Shown: positions 8,651-17,985 of the stretch, one piece after another
Layout: every line of letters begins with the position of its first letter
Numbering within the stretch: position 1 is the stretch's first letter
NCBI GenBank assembly: GCA_965603285.1
Contig: CBFDCK010000003.1
Span: 10,508-74,507, forward strand
From: JAUWPO01 sp965603285
GTDB lineage: Bacteria > Chloroflexota > Anaerolineae > Anaerolineales > UBA4823
DNA: 64,000 nucleotides
Direction: 5' to 3'
Notes under the pieces: generated by a model
Told to the model about the DNA's origin: nothing
Database searches by the model: none
What the model saw: the letters and a program-made list of their open reading frames with translations, nothing else
Translations under genes and position numbers: made by a program

Positions 8651-9442
8651 ATGGGGACCACAGATATAACTGACGTCATTGGTAAACTTCCTTATCGGAT
8701 TGCCTTTGCCGGTGGATGGATTGATCAGCCCTTCGTATCAAAGCACAACCCAACCCCACCCGGTTCTATGGTCGTGGTAGGTTTGCAGCCCACGATGCGA
8801 TTCATGAATCGATGCGGGATGGGAACCAGTACTCGAAAATTAGCCAGCCAAATCTGGAACGGAAGTATTCCTGATAGAGCACCCGAAGAATTAATTCGCG
8901 AGCTGTATGCTGCTGAAAATAATAGCAAAGAAGAGCCTTCCGGATCGCAGGATATGGCAGGTCTGGTTTATCCAGGGGTTATCCGCCTGGATTACGATTT
9001 CCACCACGCGGGTGGCTATTTCCCTGTTTATATTGAATCCAATAATGATCCTGTCGTAGCACATTGGTTGGAGAGGGTGCTCCATGTGGTGCCCATTGGT
9101 CAGCGCCCTCCTGGGTACAATCCCTTGGGTGAACAGAATCTGGACCCAGAGTGGATCGGTCGTTTAGGACAGTCAGGCAAAGATTGTTTTAATGCCATCC
9201 TGGAGAAGGATGCCCAGGCTTTAGGAGCATCTTTTAATGAATGCATGTTGTGCTGGCAGGCAATTTTGCCCCACACGGTGCGCCATCCAACAATTACGAT
9301 CGATCTAATGAAAATTTTGGCATATTTCCAATCCAGGTATGATGGTGCCATGTACTCCGGTTGTGGTGGAGGCTACTTATTTGTTGTTAGTGAGGAAAAA
9401 GTTCCGGGCGCATTCAATGTTACAGTCCGGATCGCAGATTGA
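8651..9442 (+). CDS. GHMP-family sugar kinase (copy A, stand-alone)
   Basis: A 263-residue GHMP kinase-like protein. It begins with the family N-terminal signature LPYRIAFAGGWIDQPF (about 12-27). The glycine-rich phosphate motif is GMGTSTRK (about 56-63) and the C-terminal motif is SGCGGGYLFVV. The FAGGWxDQP form resembles L-fucose/heptose 1- or 7-kinases more than galactokinase. It is homologous to the C-terminal half of the fused protein at 22208-23350, including the shared GSQD segment and VPxGxR segment. It is 8 bases from the nucleotidyltransferase gene that follows. It probably phosphorylates a sugar at the anomeric or terminal carbon; the substrate is not identified. Confidence 0.7.
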   Translation: MGTTDITDVIGKLPYRIAFAGGWIDQPFVSKHNPTPPGSMVVVGLQPTMRFMNRCGMGTSTRKLASQIWNGSIPDRAPEELIRELYAAENNSKEEPSGSQDMAGLVYPGVIRLDYDFHHAGGYFPVYIESNNDPVVAHWLERVLHVVPIGQRPPGYNPLGEQNLDPEWIGRLGQSGKDCFNAILEKDAQALGASFNECMLCWQAILPHTVRHPTITIDLMKILAYFQSRYDGAMYSGCGGGYLFVVSEEKVPGAFNVTVRIAD

Positions 9443-9449
9443 GATAAAC

Positions 9450-10268
9450 ATGAAAAGCGTTATCGTAACCGGCAGTTTCGATAAAATCCAATCTAAACAT
9501 GTTCGCTTTTTAGAGGAAGCCTCGAAGTTAGGCTTATTACATGTATTTCTCTGGTCTGATGAAATTATACGCCAATTGGAAGGCGCCTACCCACGGTTTC
9601 CGCAGGAAGAACGCTCCTATATTCTCAATTCAATTCGATATATCAACCAGGTGACACTGGTAAATGAGATCGCGACAACAGACGAGCTCCCCAAAATTGA
9701 GGGTATCCAGCCCGATATATGGGTCACTTGTGAAAACGACCATAACCTTCAAAAACAGCAGTATTGTGCCACCCGGGGAATTGAGTATAGGATCATCCGC
9801 CACGAAGATTTGCGCGATTTTCCTGCTCTACCATCAGGCAATACAGTTTCCTCCACAAACAAAAAAGTTCTGGTCACCGGGTCTTTTGATTGGTTCCATT
9901 CTGGACATGTGCGCTTCTTTGAAGAGATTTCTGGTTTGGGTGACCTGTATGTGATTATCGGTCATGATGAAAATATTCGCTTGTTGAAAGGTGAAGGGCA
10001 CCCGTTATTTTCCCAGGATGAACGTGGCTACATGGTGCAATCAATCCGTTTTGTCAAACAGACCTTGATTTCTGGCGGGCATGGTTGGATGGATGCAGAA
10101 CCAGAAATTGATATTGTCAAACCACATATCTACGCTGTCAACCAGGATGGCGATAAGCCCGAAAAGCGAGAATTTTGTAAAGAACATGGGATTGAATATT
10201 TAGTTTTAAAGCGTACTCCCAAAGAAGGTTTGCCCCGTCGGGAAAGTACCGTATTGCGCGGGTTTTGA
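9450..10268 (+). CDS. Tandem HxGH nucleotidyltransferase, first domain degenerate (copy A)
   Basis: A 273-residue protein made of two cytidylyltransferase-like domains. Domain 2 (about 138-273) has an intact HSGH (residues 150-153, after VTGSFDWF) and an LPRRESTVLR tail like the family's R-x-S/T-T motif. Domain 1 (about 1-125) begins VTGSFDKI but reads QSKH where HxGH is expected and lacks the C-terminal motif, so it is probably inactive. The longer open frame starting upstream overlaps the kinase gene. The ATG at 9450, 8 bases after the kinase stop, begins the conserved sequence. Enzymes of this superfamily load CMP or AMP on sugar or alcohol phosphates. The neighbour kinase would supply the sugar phosphate. 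Confidence 0.75.
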   Translation: MKSVIVTGSFDKIQSKHVRFLEEASKLGLLHVFLWSDEIIRQLEGAYPRFPQEERSYILNSIRYINQVTLVNEIATTDELPKIEGIQPDIWVTCENDHNLQKQQYCATRGIEYRIIRHEDLRDFPALPSGNTVSSTNKKVLVTGSFDWFHSGHVRFFEEISGLGDLYVIIGHDENIRLLKGEGHPLFSQDERGYMVQSIRFVKQTLISGGHGWMDAEPEIDIVKPHIYAVNQDGDKPEKREFCKEHGIEYLVLKRTPKEGLPRRESTVLRGF

Positions 10269-10279
10269 GGAGCATTTAA

Positions 10280-11350
10280 ATGTTCTATGCAGTGATTATG
10301 GCTGGGGGCTCGGGAACACGAATGTGGCCCTACAGCCGTCAGGATCACCCTAAGCAAGCCCTAAAGATAGTCGGGGATCGCTCCATGTTCCAATATGCAG
10401 TCGAGCGAATCGCATCGGTATTTCCTTCAGAACGCATATTCGTTGTCACCCGTGCCAGGCATGCACCAATATTAATGGACCAAATGCCGGAACTTCCGGA
10501 TAAAAACTTCATTCTGGAACCTGAAGGCCGTGGTACTGCGCCTGCGATTGGTTTGGCAGCCATTCATTTGCTGCACAAGGACCCCGATGCTAGTATGGCA
10601 ATTCTTACCGCCGATCATTACATCCTGAATGTAGAGCGCTTCTGTCAGGTTTTAACAGCCGCTAAACGATGCGCGACAGATGGCAGCATGGTTACATTGG
10701 GCATTCAACCCACATCGGCTTCTACTGGATTCGGATATATTAAACAAGGCTCATCACTGGGCGAGAAGAACGGTTTTACCTATTATGCGGTCCAGGAGTT
10801 CATCGAAAAACCCGACTCGGCAACTGCACTGCAGATGGTCGTGAGCGGGAATTATTCCTGGAACAGCGGGATGTTCATCTGGCAGGTGAACCGAATTATG
10901 GAAGAATTTGAACGCCAGATGCCAGAATTTATTGCCCAGTTAACCACCGTCAGGGCTGCATTAGGTACCCCTGATTACCAACTAGTTTTAGAGCAGGTCT
11001 GGCCTGAGGTGGAAAATCAATCGATTGATTACGGCATCATGGAAGGCGCCCATCAAGTAATTGTACTCCCGGTAGATATTGGTTGGACGGATATTGGCAG
11101 TTGGGGCAGCCTTTTTGAAATATTGCCCCCCGATGAGTACCAGAATGTTGCCGTTGGGCAGCACATTGGCATTAACACTCGTAGCTCTTTAGTGCTCGCG
11201 AATAAACGTCTTGTGGCAACGCTTGGTGTGGAAGACCTGATAATCGTCAACACCGATGATGCCTTATTAGTATGTTCAAGAGATTGCGAACAGGACGTAA
11301 AAGCGATTGTCGACCAGTTGAAGATTGAGCGAAAAACCAATTTTGTTTAG
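10280..11350 (+). CDS. manC: Mannose-1-phosphate guanylyltransferase
   Basis: A 356-residue nucleotidyltransferase making GDP-mannose from mannose 1-phosphate and GTP. It has the signature MAGGSGTRMWPYSRQDHPKQ (about residues 7-26). It also has EPEGRGTAPAIGLAA near 83-97, ADHYI near 117-121, and the FIEKP motif. It lacks the C-terminal phosphomannose isomerase domain of the bifunctional form. The length fits the single-domain family. AGGAG precedes the ATG. Its presence behind the epimerase and kinase genes suggests GDP-mannose is the epimerase substrate. Last gene of the first activation module, followed by the ABC importer. Confidence 0.9.
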   Translation: MFYAVIMAGGSGTRMWPYSRQDHPKQALKIVGDRSMFQYAVERIASVFPSERIFVVTRARHAPILMDQMPELPDKNFILEPEGRGTAPAIGLAAIHLLHKDPDASMAILTADHYILNVERFCQVLTAAKRCATDGSMVTLGIQPTSASTGFGYIKQGSSLGEKNGFTYYAVQEFIEKPDSATALQMVVSGNYSWNSGMFIWQVNRIMEEFERQMPEFIAQLTTVRAALGTPDYQLVLEQVWPEVENQSIDYGIMEGAHQVIVLPVDIGWTDIGSWGSLFEILPPDEYQNVAVGQHIGINTRSSLVLANKRLVATLGVEDLIIVNTDDALLVCSRDCEQDVKAIVDQLKIERKTNFV

Positions 11351-11623
11351 TCTTTAGCTTACTACTGGCTTAGACCGGCAAATGAAACCCTTAATTGAAC
11401 ATTTGCCACGAATTTAAAAAGGAGGTGGTGGTTATTAGATAATAAATGTGTCGAGCCGTACGCCACTCAATCTTTTGAATGAATGGAAGTTATCGGCAAC
11501 CAGCGACCTTGCCTAGGCTATCTATAAGTGATACGGAACCAATCCCCTTTTAGCGCCTATCAAGGGCTCGCTCTCATCATTTTCGTTCGGAGAATAAATA
11601 CAAATTTAATGGAGAAGACAAAC
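11351..11623 (+). other. Leader region before the sugar-binding lipoprotein gene
   Basis: 273 bases without a supportable gene. An AAAAAGGAGGTGG stretch at about 11417-11429 looks like a ribosome binding site but no reasonable ORF follows it. No sigma-70 promoter or clear terminator was found. The right end carries GGAGA 8 bases before the ATG at 11624. Confidence 0.35.
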
Positions 11624-13219
11624 ATGAGAACCAAATTTTGGATGTTCACAACATCACTTCTAATAATCGCATTGCTGGCAGCTTGTGCTCCCGCAGCGAC
11701 CCCCGAGACTGTTATTGAGACAGTTGAGGTCGAAAAAACCGTAATCGAAACAGTTGAGGTTGAGGTCGAAAAGACCGTTGTCGAAACTGTTGAAGTTGAG
11801 GTCGAAGTAGCGCCTGCCCCCGAAGACCTCCCTTACGAGGGGGTAGAAGTCAATGTGCTGACCTTCACCGGTCCGCAGATCGCCGAACCGCTTCAGCGAC
11901 GCGCTCCCGACTTTGAGGCTCTCACCGGCGCCAAAGTTAACGTGACCATTGTCCCCTTTAGCGACCTGTACCAGAAGATTTTGACCGATGTAGCCACTGG
12001 CACCAATGCATTTGACGGCTGGGTATTTGCCCCACAATGGATGGTGGATTACATCGTCCCCGGCTATATCGAGAACCTGACTGATCGTGTCGCCGCTGAT
12101 GATGCCCTGGAATGGGATGATGTGGCGCCCTTCTTCCGTGACTTCAGCGCCTCCTATGAAGGCGATGTCTACACAATACCCCTGGATGGCGATTTCCACA
12201 TGGGCTACTATCGCACCGACCTGATCGATGCTGCCCCTAAAACCTGGGACGAGTATCTCGCGATCGCTGCCGAGTTCCACGGACAGGACCTCAATGGGGA
12301 CGGAGATCCCGATTATGGTTCCTGCATCTCCAAGAAGCGTGGCGCTCAGGCTTACTGGTTCATTACTGACATCGCAGCTTCGATGGTCCAGAGTAAGGGT
12401 ACCGCCGAAGGTGCTTTCTTCGATCTGGAGACAATGGAACCCCTGGTGGATAATGCAGCTTTCAGAAAGGCTCTAGAAATCTACGATGCGACCACTGAAT
12501 TCGGCCCACCAGATGAGATAAACTTGGATGTTGGTGACACCCGCAGTCTTTTCACCTCCGGTCGCTGCGCCCTTTCGCTTGATTGGGGTGATATCGGTAC
12601 TCTGGCGATCGATCCCGAAACCTCCGTGGTCATGGACAAGACCGGCGCAATGATCCTGCCTGGTACAACCCAGGTGTTGGATCGAGAAACCGGCGAGCTG
12701 GTTGACTGCGACGAGACCACTTGCCCCTACGCAGTGGATGGTATCAACTACGCACCTTTCGCCGCTTACGGAGGTTGGTCGGGTGGTATTAACGCCGGGG
12801 CGGATGACAATGTTAAAAACGCGGCCTATGATTTCTTCTCATACATGGCTCAGCCAGCGCAGGCTAATGCAGACGTAACTGTCGGTAAAACAGGCTTCAA
12901 CCCTTACCGGACCTCACAGTTCCTCAACCGCCAGGCCTGGGTGGATGCGGGAATGAGTCCGCAGGCAGCCAGCGATTATCTGGGTGCAATCGAAGGTAGT
13001 CTGGCTAGCCCCAACATGGTGCTTGACCTTCGCATTCCACAAAACCAGCGCTACCAGCAGGTAGTCCTGGATCAAGCTGTAAGCCAATTCATGGCTGGTG
13101 AAATCACCATCGAAGAGGCTGTCCAGCAGATCTACGACGGCTGGGAGGAAATAACCGAAGAGTTGGGCCGCGATGACCAACTTGCGGTATACAAGGCTAC
13201 TCTCGGCGTTGAAAAGTAG
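11624..13219 (+). CDS. Sugar ABC transporter substrate-binding lipoprotein
   Basis: A 531-residue family 1 extracellular solute-binding protein. The N-terminus is a lipoprotein signal (MRTKFWMFTTSLL..., lipobox LLAACAP). A low-complexity linker of repeating E-T-V-E-V-E / K-T-V units follows at about residues 28-65, and then a two-lobe binding domain. It would capture the sugar outside the membrane for the two permeases that follow. The open frame begins further upstream at 11528, but the ATG at 11624 starts the signal peptide and has GGAGA upstream. No ATPase gene is in this cluster, so a shared MsmK/UgpC-type ATPase elsewhere is likely. Confidence 0.9.
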   Translation: MRTKFWMFTTSLLIIALLAACAPAATPETVIETVEVEKTVIETVEVEVEKTVVETVEVEVEVAPAPEDLPYEGVEVNVLTFTGPQIAEPLQRRAPDFEALTGAKVNVTIVPFSDLYQKILTDVATGTNAFDGWVFAPQWMVDYIVPGYIENLTDRVAADDALEWDDVAPFFRDFSASYEGDVYTIPLDGDFHMGYYRTDLIDAAPKTWDEYLAIAAEFHGQDLNGDGDPDYGSCISKKRGAQAYWFITDIAASMVQSKGTAEGAFFDLETMEPLVDNAAFRKALEIYDATTEFGPPDEINLDVGDTRSLFTSGRCALSLDWGDIGTLAIDPETSVVMDKTGAMILPGTTQVLDRETGELVDCDETTCPYAVDGINYAPFAAYGGWSGGINAGADDNVKNAAYDFFSYMAQPAQANADVTVGKTGFNPYRTSQFLNRQAWVDAGMSPQAASDYLGAIEGSLASPNMVLDLRIPQNQRYQQVVLDQAVSQFMAGEITIEEAVQQIYDGWEEITEELGRDDQLAVYKATLGVEK

Positions 13220-13242
13220 GCTTTCATTAGCCTCACACTTAT

Positions 13243-13276
13243 CTCAAAGCCCGTCTTGGTTGGGTCGGGCTTTGAG
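13243..13276 (+). terminator. Intra-operon hairpin after the binding-protein gene
   Basis: A perfect 11-bp stem (ctcaaagcccg / cgggctttgag) with a 12-base loop, 24 bases after the binding-protein stop and before the permeases. There is no T-run directly behind it. Such hairpins commonly protect the upstream message or cause partial termination, giving more binding protein than permease. Confidence 0.7.
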
Positions 13277-13387
13277 TCACCTGAAATTTCTTTTTTTAAT
13301 GGGGGTAGGGCAACCCAGATTACGTCGCATCTACCCCATCAGCACTTTTTTTGATTTAGTTTTTTCACCAACAGCCTGGAGATTATT

Positions 13388-14485
13388 ATGCGAAAGTTGT
13401 CTGCCTGGTTGGATCAAGTTTCCAGTATTGCTTTTATACTCCCTGCGATATTGGTTGTTATCGCATTATCTGTGTTTCCTTTAATTCTTTCACTCTATAT
13501 GTCGCTAACCCGCTTTAAATTCGTTAAAGGTGGTTTTGAGTTTAAATGGATCGGATTTGATAACTATAAAAAACTGTTGGTAGGAAGTGAACAAACTCAC
13601 TTCCTGGGGAAAATGGGCGATCCTTCTCCAATAGGTTGGTTGATCTTGGGAGTTGTTGTCATCGCCCTTACCGTTACACTGGTGCGCTATACCCGCAGTC
13701 CGCAGCGGTCTATTGCAGGCACAATTGGCCGCATAATTGCCTCTGTGGCATTAGGACTTGCCTTCTGGTTGCTGATTCACACCCTCAACGCAGAAGGTCG
13801 TCCTGGTACAATGGTCGTTACCTGGATATATGTTTTTCTGGGAATAGCCATCCAATATAGTCTTGGTCTTGGATTGGCTTTACTCACCACCCAGCGGATT
13901 CCCGGTCGGCGATTTTTCCGGGTTGTATACCTGCTGCCGATGATGATTACACCGGTAGGGGTAGGTTACATGTTCCGCATGTTGACCGATACCGACAAAG
14001 GTCCATTCCAACCCATCTGGCAGGCAATGGGACTAGGTCTATACTCCTGGGTCACTAATCCCTGGGGAGCGCGGGTGGCAATCATGCTGGGGGATATATG
14101 GCAGTGGACACCATTTATGTTCATCGTGCTTTTAGCAGCTTTGGAAGGTCAATCGGTTGAACAGGTGGAAGCCGGCCTGGTAGATGGCGCCAACCGTTGG
14201 CAAATTTTTTGGTTCATCACCTTTCCCAATTTACTCCCTGTCAGCATCACTTTGGTCCTGATCCGTATGATTGAGGCGTTTAAGATCGTAGATTTGCCCA
14301 ATATTATGACGAATGGCGGACCCGGTACAGCCACTGAGTCAATGACTCTACACGCCTTTTTCTCCTGGCGCTCACTAAACTTGGGCCAATCCGCAGCCAT
14401 CTCCTACATCTTGCTGATAGTGGTAACAATGGCAGCTATGACTTTTATTAACCTGTTTCGTGGTCGTGCCGTGGAGGCGTTATGA
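13388..14485 (+). CDS. Sugar ABC transporter permease (MalF/UgpA type) with extra membrane hairpin
   Basis: A 365-residue inner-membrane permease. The conserved EAA loop (EAGLVDGANRWQIFWFITFPNLLP) and a C-terminal TM lie in the second half. Usual members are about 290-310 residues. Here about 65 extra residues (roughly 75-140) lie between the GFDNY segment after TM1 and the core TMs, including two hydrophobic stretches (WLILGVVVIALTVTLV and ASVALGLAFWLLI). A GGAG lies before the ATG. The stop overlaps the next permease start (ATGA). Confidence 0.88.
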   Translation: MRKLSAWLDQVSSIAFILPAILVVIALSVFPLILSLYMSLTRFKFVKGGFEFKWIGFDNYKKLLVGSEQTHFLGKMGDPSPIGWLILGVVVIALTVTLVRYTRSPQRSIAGTIGRIIASVALGLAFWLLIHTLNAEGRPGTMVVTWIYVFLGIAIQYSLGLGLALLTTQRIPGRRFFRVVYLLPMMITPVGVGYMFRMLTDTDKGPFQPIWQAMGLGLYSWVTNPWGARVAIMLGDIWQWTPFMFIVLLAALEGQSVEQVEAGLVDGANRWQIFWFITFPNLLPVSITLVLIRMIEAFKIVDLPNIMTNGGPGTATESMTLHAFFSWRSLNLGQSAAISYILLIVVTMAAMTFINLFRGRAVEAL

Positions 14486-15519
14486 GTACATTCGATAACA
14501 TTTTCAAGCGAAAATCGCTCCATTCACCATCGACAGCCGGGTTGATTATTTCTTACGTGTTGCTTTTAGGATGGGCTCTGGTGGTCCTGTTTCCCCTCTA
14601 CTGGCTGTTCGTGACATCTTTTAAGCTGCCTATTGATGTGAACACCGGCCCCTTTTATATCCCGTTTGTGGATTTTGAACCGTCGCTCCATGCCTGGGAT
14701 TACATCATGGTGGGAGATTTAAGCAACGATACAATCCGACCATACATCAACACTGTTATCGTATCCCTCACCAGTGCATCATTGGCTTTGCTTTTAGGAA
14801 CCGCTGCAGCCTACGCCCTGACACGCTTTGAATACCGACCTCGCATCGGCGCAATCCTTTCTTTTATTGGCTGTATAGCATTGGCTGTTGTCGCTGTTAG
14901 ACTGGGTGTACCCTGGCAGGTAGCAGTTGTAATAGCAATCGCGATTTTCATCCTGATCCTGCAAACCATCGGTCGCCGATTTAAACGCTCCCTCGGTAAC
15001 AACGACATCGGATTTTGGCTCATCTCGCAGCGCATGTTGCCGCCAGTTGCAGTAGTGATTCCGATCTATGTTATGTTCCAGCAATTAAGATTGCTGGATA
15101 CCCGCGCATCGTTGATAATCACTTACATTGCCGTTAACCTGCCAATTGTGATCTGGTTGATGCGCGACTATTTTATGACTATCCCGAAAGAATTGGAAGA
15201 GTGTGCCAGTATTGATGGCGCTTCTCGCTACATGACATTCTGGGCTATTGTGCTTCCCCTTTCATTACCTGGTCTGGTAGCCACGTTTCTATTCGTGCTG
15301 GTCTTCGCCTGGAATGAGTATTTGCTGGCCTTATTCCTATCTGGTGCCGATGCTCAAACCTTGCCGTTGACAATCGCCGCTCAGAATGCAACCCGTGGAC
15401 CTCAGTGGTGGTATATGTCAGTTCTGATATTGATTATGATCATACCTGTTATTTTGATTGCCATCGCTTTAGAACGATATATCGCCCGTGGACTGCTGGT
15501 TGGGGCAGTTAAGGGATAA
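14482..15519 (+). CDS. Sugar ABC transporter permease (MalG/UgpE type) with extra membrane hairpin
   Basis: A 345-residue permease that pairs with the preceding one. The MalG-type EAA loop is EECASIDGASRYMTFWAIVLPLSLPG. Normal family members are about 275-290 residues. Here about 58 residues (roughly 120-177) are inserted between AAAYALTRFEYR and FWLISQRMLPPVAVVIP, which are adjacent in ordinary relatives. The insert contains two hydrophobic stretches (ILSFIGCIALAVVAV, VAVVIAIAIFILIL). It overlaps the upstream gene by 4 bases (ATGA). Confidence 0.88.
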   Translation: MSTFDNIFKRKSLHSPSTAGLIISYVLLLGWALVVLFPLYWLFVTSFKLPIDVNTGPFYIPFVDFEPSLHAWDYIMVGDLSNDTIRPYINTVIVSLTSASLALLLGTAAAYALTRFEYRPRIGAILSFIGCIALAVVAVRLGVPWQVAVVIAIAIFILILQTIGRRFKRSLGNNDIGFWLISQRMLPPVAVVIPIYVMFQQLRLLDTRASLIITYIAVNLPIVIWLMRDYFMTIPKELEECASIDGASRYMTFWAIVLPLSLPGLVATFLFVLVFAWNEYLLALFLSGADAQTLPLTIAAQNATRGPQWWYMSVLILIMIIPVILIAIALERYIARGLLVGAVKG

Positions 15520-15560
15520 TATCCGATTTCTAATTTCATATAATTAATGGGAGTTATTTC

Positions 15561-17378
15561 ATGAGTACTGGTCAACAAGATATAAAGGTAAACCTACCTC
15601 ATAACCGCTTGGCAGGTAACATGCCCAAGATAGGTATCCGTCCAGCGATCGATGGACGCCGTATAGGTATCCGTGAATCGTTGGAAGAGCTGACGATGGA
15701 TATGGCTAAAAAAACCGCCGATTTCTTGAGTGCTAATCTGCGCCACGCTAATGGACTGCCTGTAGAATGCGTTTTAGCAGACACTTGCATCGGGGGTGTC
15801 GCCGAAGCAGCCCAAACCGCAGAGAAATTTGCCCGCCAGGGTGTGGGTCTTTCCATCACTGTGACCCCTTGCTGGTGTTATGGCTCTGAGACCATGGATA
15901 TGGACCCATTGATCCCAAAAGCCATCTGGGGCTTTAATGGTACCGAACGACCGGGTGCGGTATACTTGGCAGCCGTTTTAGCTGGTCACAACCAGAAGGG
16001 ATTGCCTGCCTTCAGCATCTATGGTCGCGATGTGCAGGATGCGGGCGACGCCACCATCCCTGAAGACGTACAGGATAAACTGCTGCGCTTTGCCCGAGCC
16101 GGACTCGCCGTCGCCACAATGCGTGGTAAATCATACCTGGCCATGGGTGGTGTCTCGATGGGTATCGCCGGTTCAATAGTGGACCAATCTCTCTTTGAAG
16201 ATTACCTCGGCATGCGGGTTGAATCGGTGGATATGACTGAATTTGTCCGCCGCATGAATGAAAGCATGTATGATCCTGAAGAATTCGAGAAAGCCCTCGC
16301 CTGGGTTAAAGTTAACTGCCCCGAAGGGAAGGACTACAACCCTCCTAAGAATGAGCGTTCTCGTAATCAAAAAGATGATGATTGGGAGACCTCGGTCAAA
16401 ATGGCTTTAATCGCCCGGGACCTGATGGTTGGCAATCCTCGTCTGGATGAGCTCGGTTTTGGTGAAGAAGCACTCGGTCATAACGCGATTGCCGCCGGTT
16501 TCCAAGGGCAGCGCCAATGGACAGACTATTTCCCCAACGGTGATTTTATGGAAGCCATTCTTAATACTTCATTTGATTGGAATGGAATCCGTGAACCTTA
16601 CATCGTCGCCACAGAAAACGATGCCCTCAACGGCATATGTATGTTGTTTAACCAACTGCTGACCGGGACTGCCCAGATTTTTGCTGATGTGCGCACCTAT
16701 TGGAGCCCGCAGGCTGTCAAACGAGTGAGTGGATACGATCTGGAAGGGATGGCTTCAGGCGGCTTTCTGCACTTGCTTAACTCCGGTCCAGCCGCTCTCG
16801 ACGGAACTGGTCAGCAGTTAATAGACGGTAATCCGGCTATGAAACCCTATTGGGAGATCACTCCCGAAGAAGTCGATCGCTGTCTGAATGCAACAACTTG
16901 GCACGCTGGTCTCACCGAATATTTTCGAGGTGGCGGTTGGTCTACTAAATTTAGAACGCGCGGCGGTATTCCCGTCACCATGTGCCGGCTAAACCTGGTT
17001 AAAGGGTTAGGACCTGCTTTCCAAATCGCTGAAGGCTACACCGTGGATCTACCGGATGATGTCCACCAGATACTCGATGAACGCACCTCTCCAACCTGGC
17101 CGACGACCTGGTTTGTGCCCAACCTAACCGATTCTGGTCCATTCCGCGATGTTTACACCGTTATGGCGAACTGGGGCGCAAACCACGGCGCTATCTCATA
17201 CGGTCACATCGGCGCCGATCTAATCACATTAACTTCCATGCTGCGTATTCCAGTTTATTTGCACAATGTTTCAGAAGCGCGTGTCTTCCGCCCTCACACC
17301 TGGACATCGTTTGGCGCAAATGAACCTCAAGGCGCGGATTTCCGGGCATGTGCAAATTTTGGAGCCCTTTACAAATAA
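15561..17378 (+). CDS. fucI: L-fucose isomerase
   Basis: A 605-residue cytosolic isomerase converting L-fucose to L-fuculose; the E. coli enzyme has 591 residues. Typical FucI stretches are PKIGIRPAIDGRR near residue 22, TVTPCWCYGSETMDMD near 101-116, YLAMGGVSMGIAGS near 194, and VATENDALNGICML near 350, which carries the metal-binding Glu and Asp. The C-terminal WGANHGAISYGHIGADL lies near 538. Because FucI also accepts D-arabinose and can act on L-galactose-like sugars, the physiological sugar is not certain. GGGAG lies before the ATG. The mutarotase and kinase of the same route follow. Confidence 0.95.
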   Translation: MSTGQQDIKVNLPHNRLAGNMPKIGIRPAIDGRRIGIRESLEELTMDMAKKTADFLSANLRHANGLPVECVLADTCIGGVAEAAQTAEKFARQGVGLSITVTPCWCYGSETMDMDPLIPKAIWGFNGTERPGAVYLAAVLAGHNQKGLPAFSIYGRDVQDAGDATIPEDVQDKLLRFARAGLAVATMRGKSYLAMGGVSMGIAGSIVDQSLFEDYLGMRVESVDMTEFVRRMNESMYDPEEFEKALAWVKVNCPEGKDYNPPKNERSRNQKDDDWETSVKMALIARDLMVGNPRLDELGFGEEALGHNAIAAGFQGQRQWTDYFPNGDFMEAILNTSFDWNGIREPYIVATENDALNGICMLFNQLLTGTAQIFADVRTYWSPQAVKRVSGYDLEGMASGGFLHLLNSGPAALDGTGQQLIDGNPAMKPYWEITPEEVDRCLNATTWHAGLTEYFRGGGWSTKFRTRGGIPVTMCRLNLVKGLGPAFQIAEGYTVDLPDDVHQILDERTSPTWPTTWFVPNLTDSGPFRDVYTVMANWGANHGAISYGHIGADLITLTSMLRIPVYLHNVSEARVFRPHTWTSFGANEPQGADFRACANFGALYK

Positions 17379-17482
17379 TCAGCTTATGCTTTTCTATTAT
17401 ATTTATTCTTCAAAAGTGACAGCATATCTGATGTGTTACTGGAAGCGCGTGAGATTAAATAGAGTAAACTTGGAGAACGACA

Positions 17483-17908
17483 ATGTTAAAAGGAATATCG
17501 CCATTATTCAGCCCTGAACTTCTGGCAGCTATCTACCGCATGGGGCATGGGGACGAAATAGTATTGGCAGATGCCCACTTTCCCGGAGATAGCACCAACC
17601 GACACGTAATCCGCGCCGATGGTTTACAGATCGAGGCTTTATTGGACGCCATCCTACCTCTCTTTGCATTGGACAGTTATGTGGACGATCCTATCGTAAT
17701 GATGGAATGTGTCCCGGGTGATGAACCAGACCCGGTCGTGGAAGCTGGCTATCGCCGCGTAATCGATACCTACGCTCCGGATACTCCGCCAATCAGATTT
17801 ATCGAACGCTACGATTTTTATAAACGAGCATCCAAAGCCTTTGTTGTGGCTATGAGCGGTGATACCAGAAAATATGCCAACATAATTCTAAAAAAAGGTG
17901 TTTTATAG
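17483..17908 (+). CDS. fucU: L-fucose mutarotase
   Basis: A 141-residue RbsD/FucU protein, very close in pattern to E. coli FucU. Shared stretches are MLKGISPLFSPELL, MGHGDEIVLADAHFP (about 20-34), VIRADGL (about 43-49), and the end KYANIILKKGVL. It interconverts the anomers of L-fucose so that FucI gets its preferred form. It forms a ring oligomer in the cytosol. GGAGA precedes the ATG. Its position between fucI and the sugar kinase confirms a fucose-type catabolic operon. Confidence 0.96.
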   Translation: MLKGISPLFSPELLAAIYRMGHGDEIVLADAHFPGDSTNRHVIRADGLQIEALLDAILPLFALDSYVDDPIVMMECVPGDEPDPVVEAGYRRVIDTYAPDTPPIRFIERYDFYKRASKAFVVAMSGDTRKYANIILKKGVL

Positions 17909-17985
17909 TTGCCGGAGTCAACTTTACCCATAATATGGATCATCATTCCCAGAGCGATTATTTTTAATCTCAACTGGTGGTTAAT

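Noticed and set aside
8059..8679. 206-codon minus-strand frame opposite the first GME-like epimerase
   Set aside because: Shadow of a strong coding gene; no recognisable domain.
11351..11623. Possible small gene or riboswitch in the leader before the sugar-binding lipoprotein
   Set aside because: An AGGAGG-like stretch is there, but no start codon at a sensible distance with an open frame, and no known riboswitch core could be recognised by eye.
11660..12280. 206-codon minus-strand frame opposite the sugar-binding lipoprotein gene
   Set aside because: Antisense to a confident gene; its Asn/Phe repeats mirror the ETVEVE repeat.
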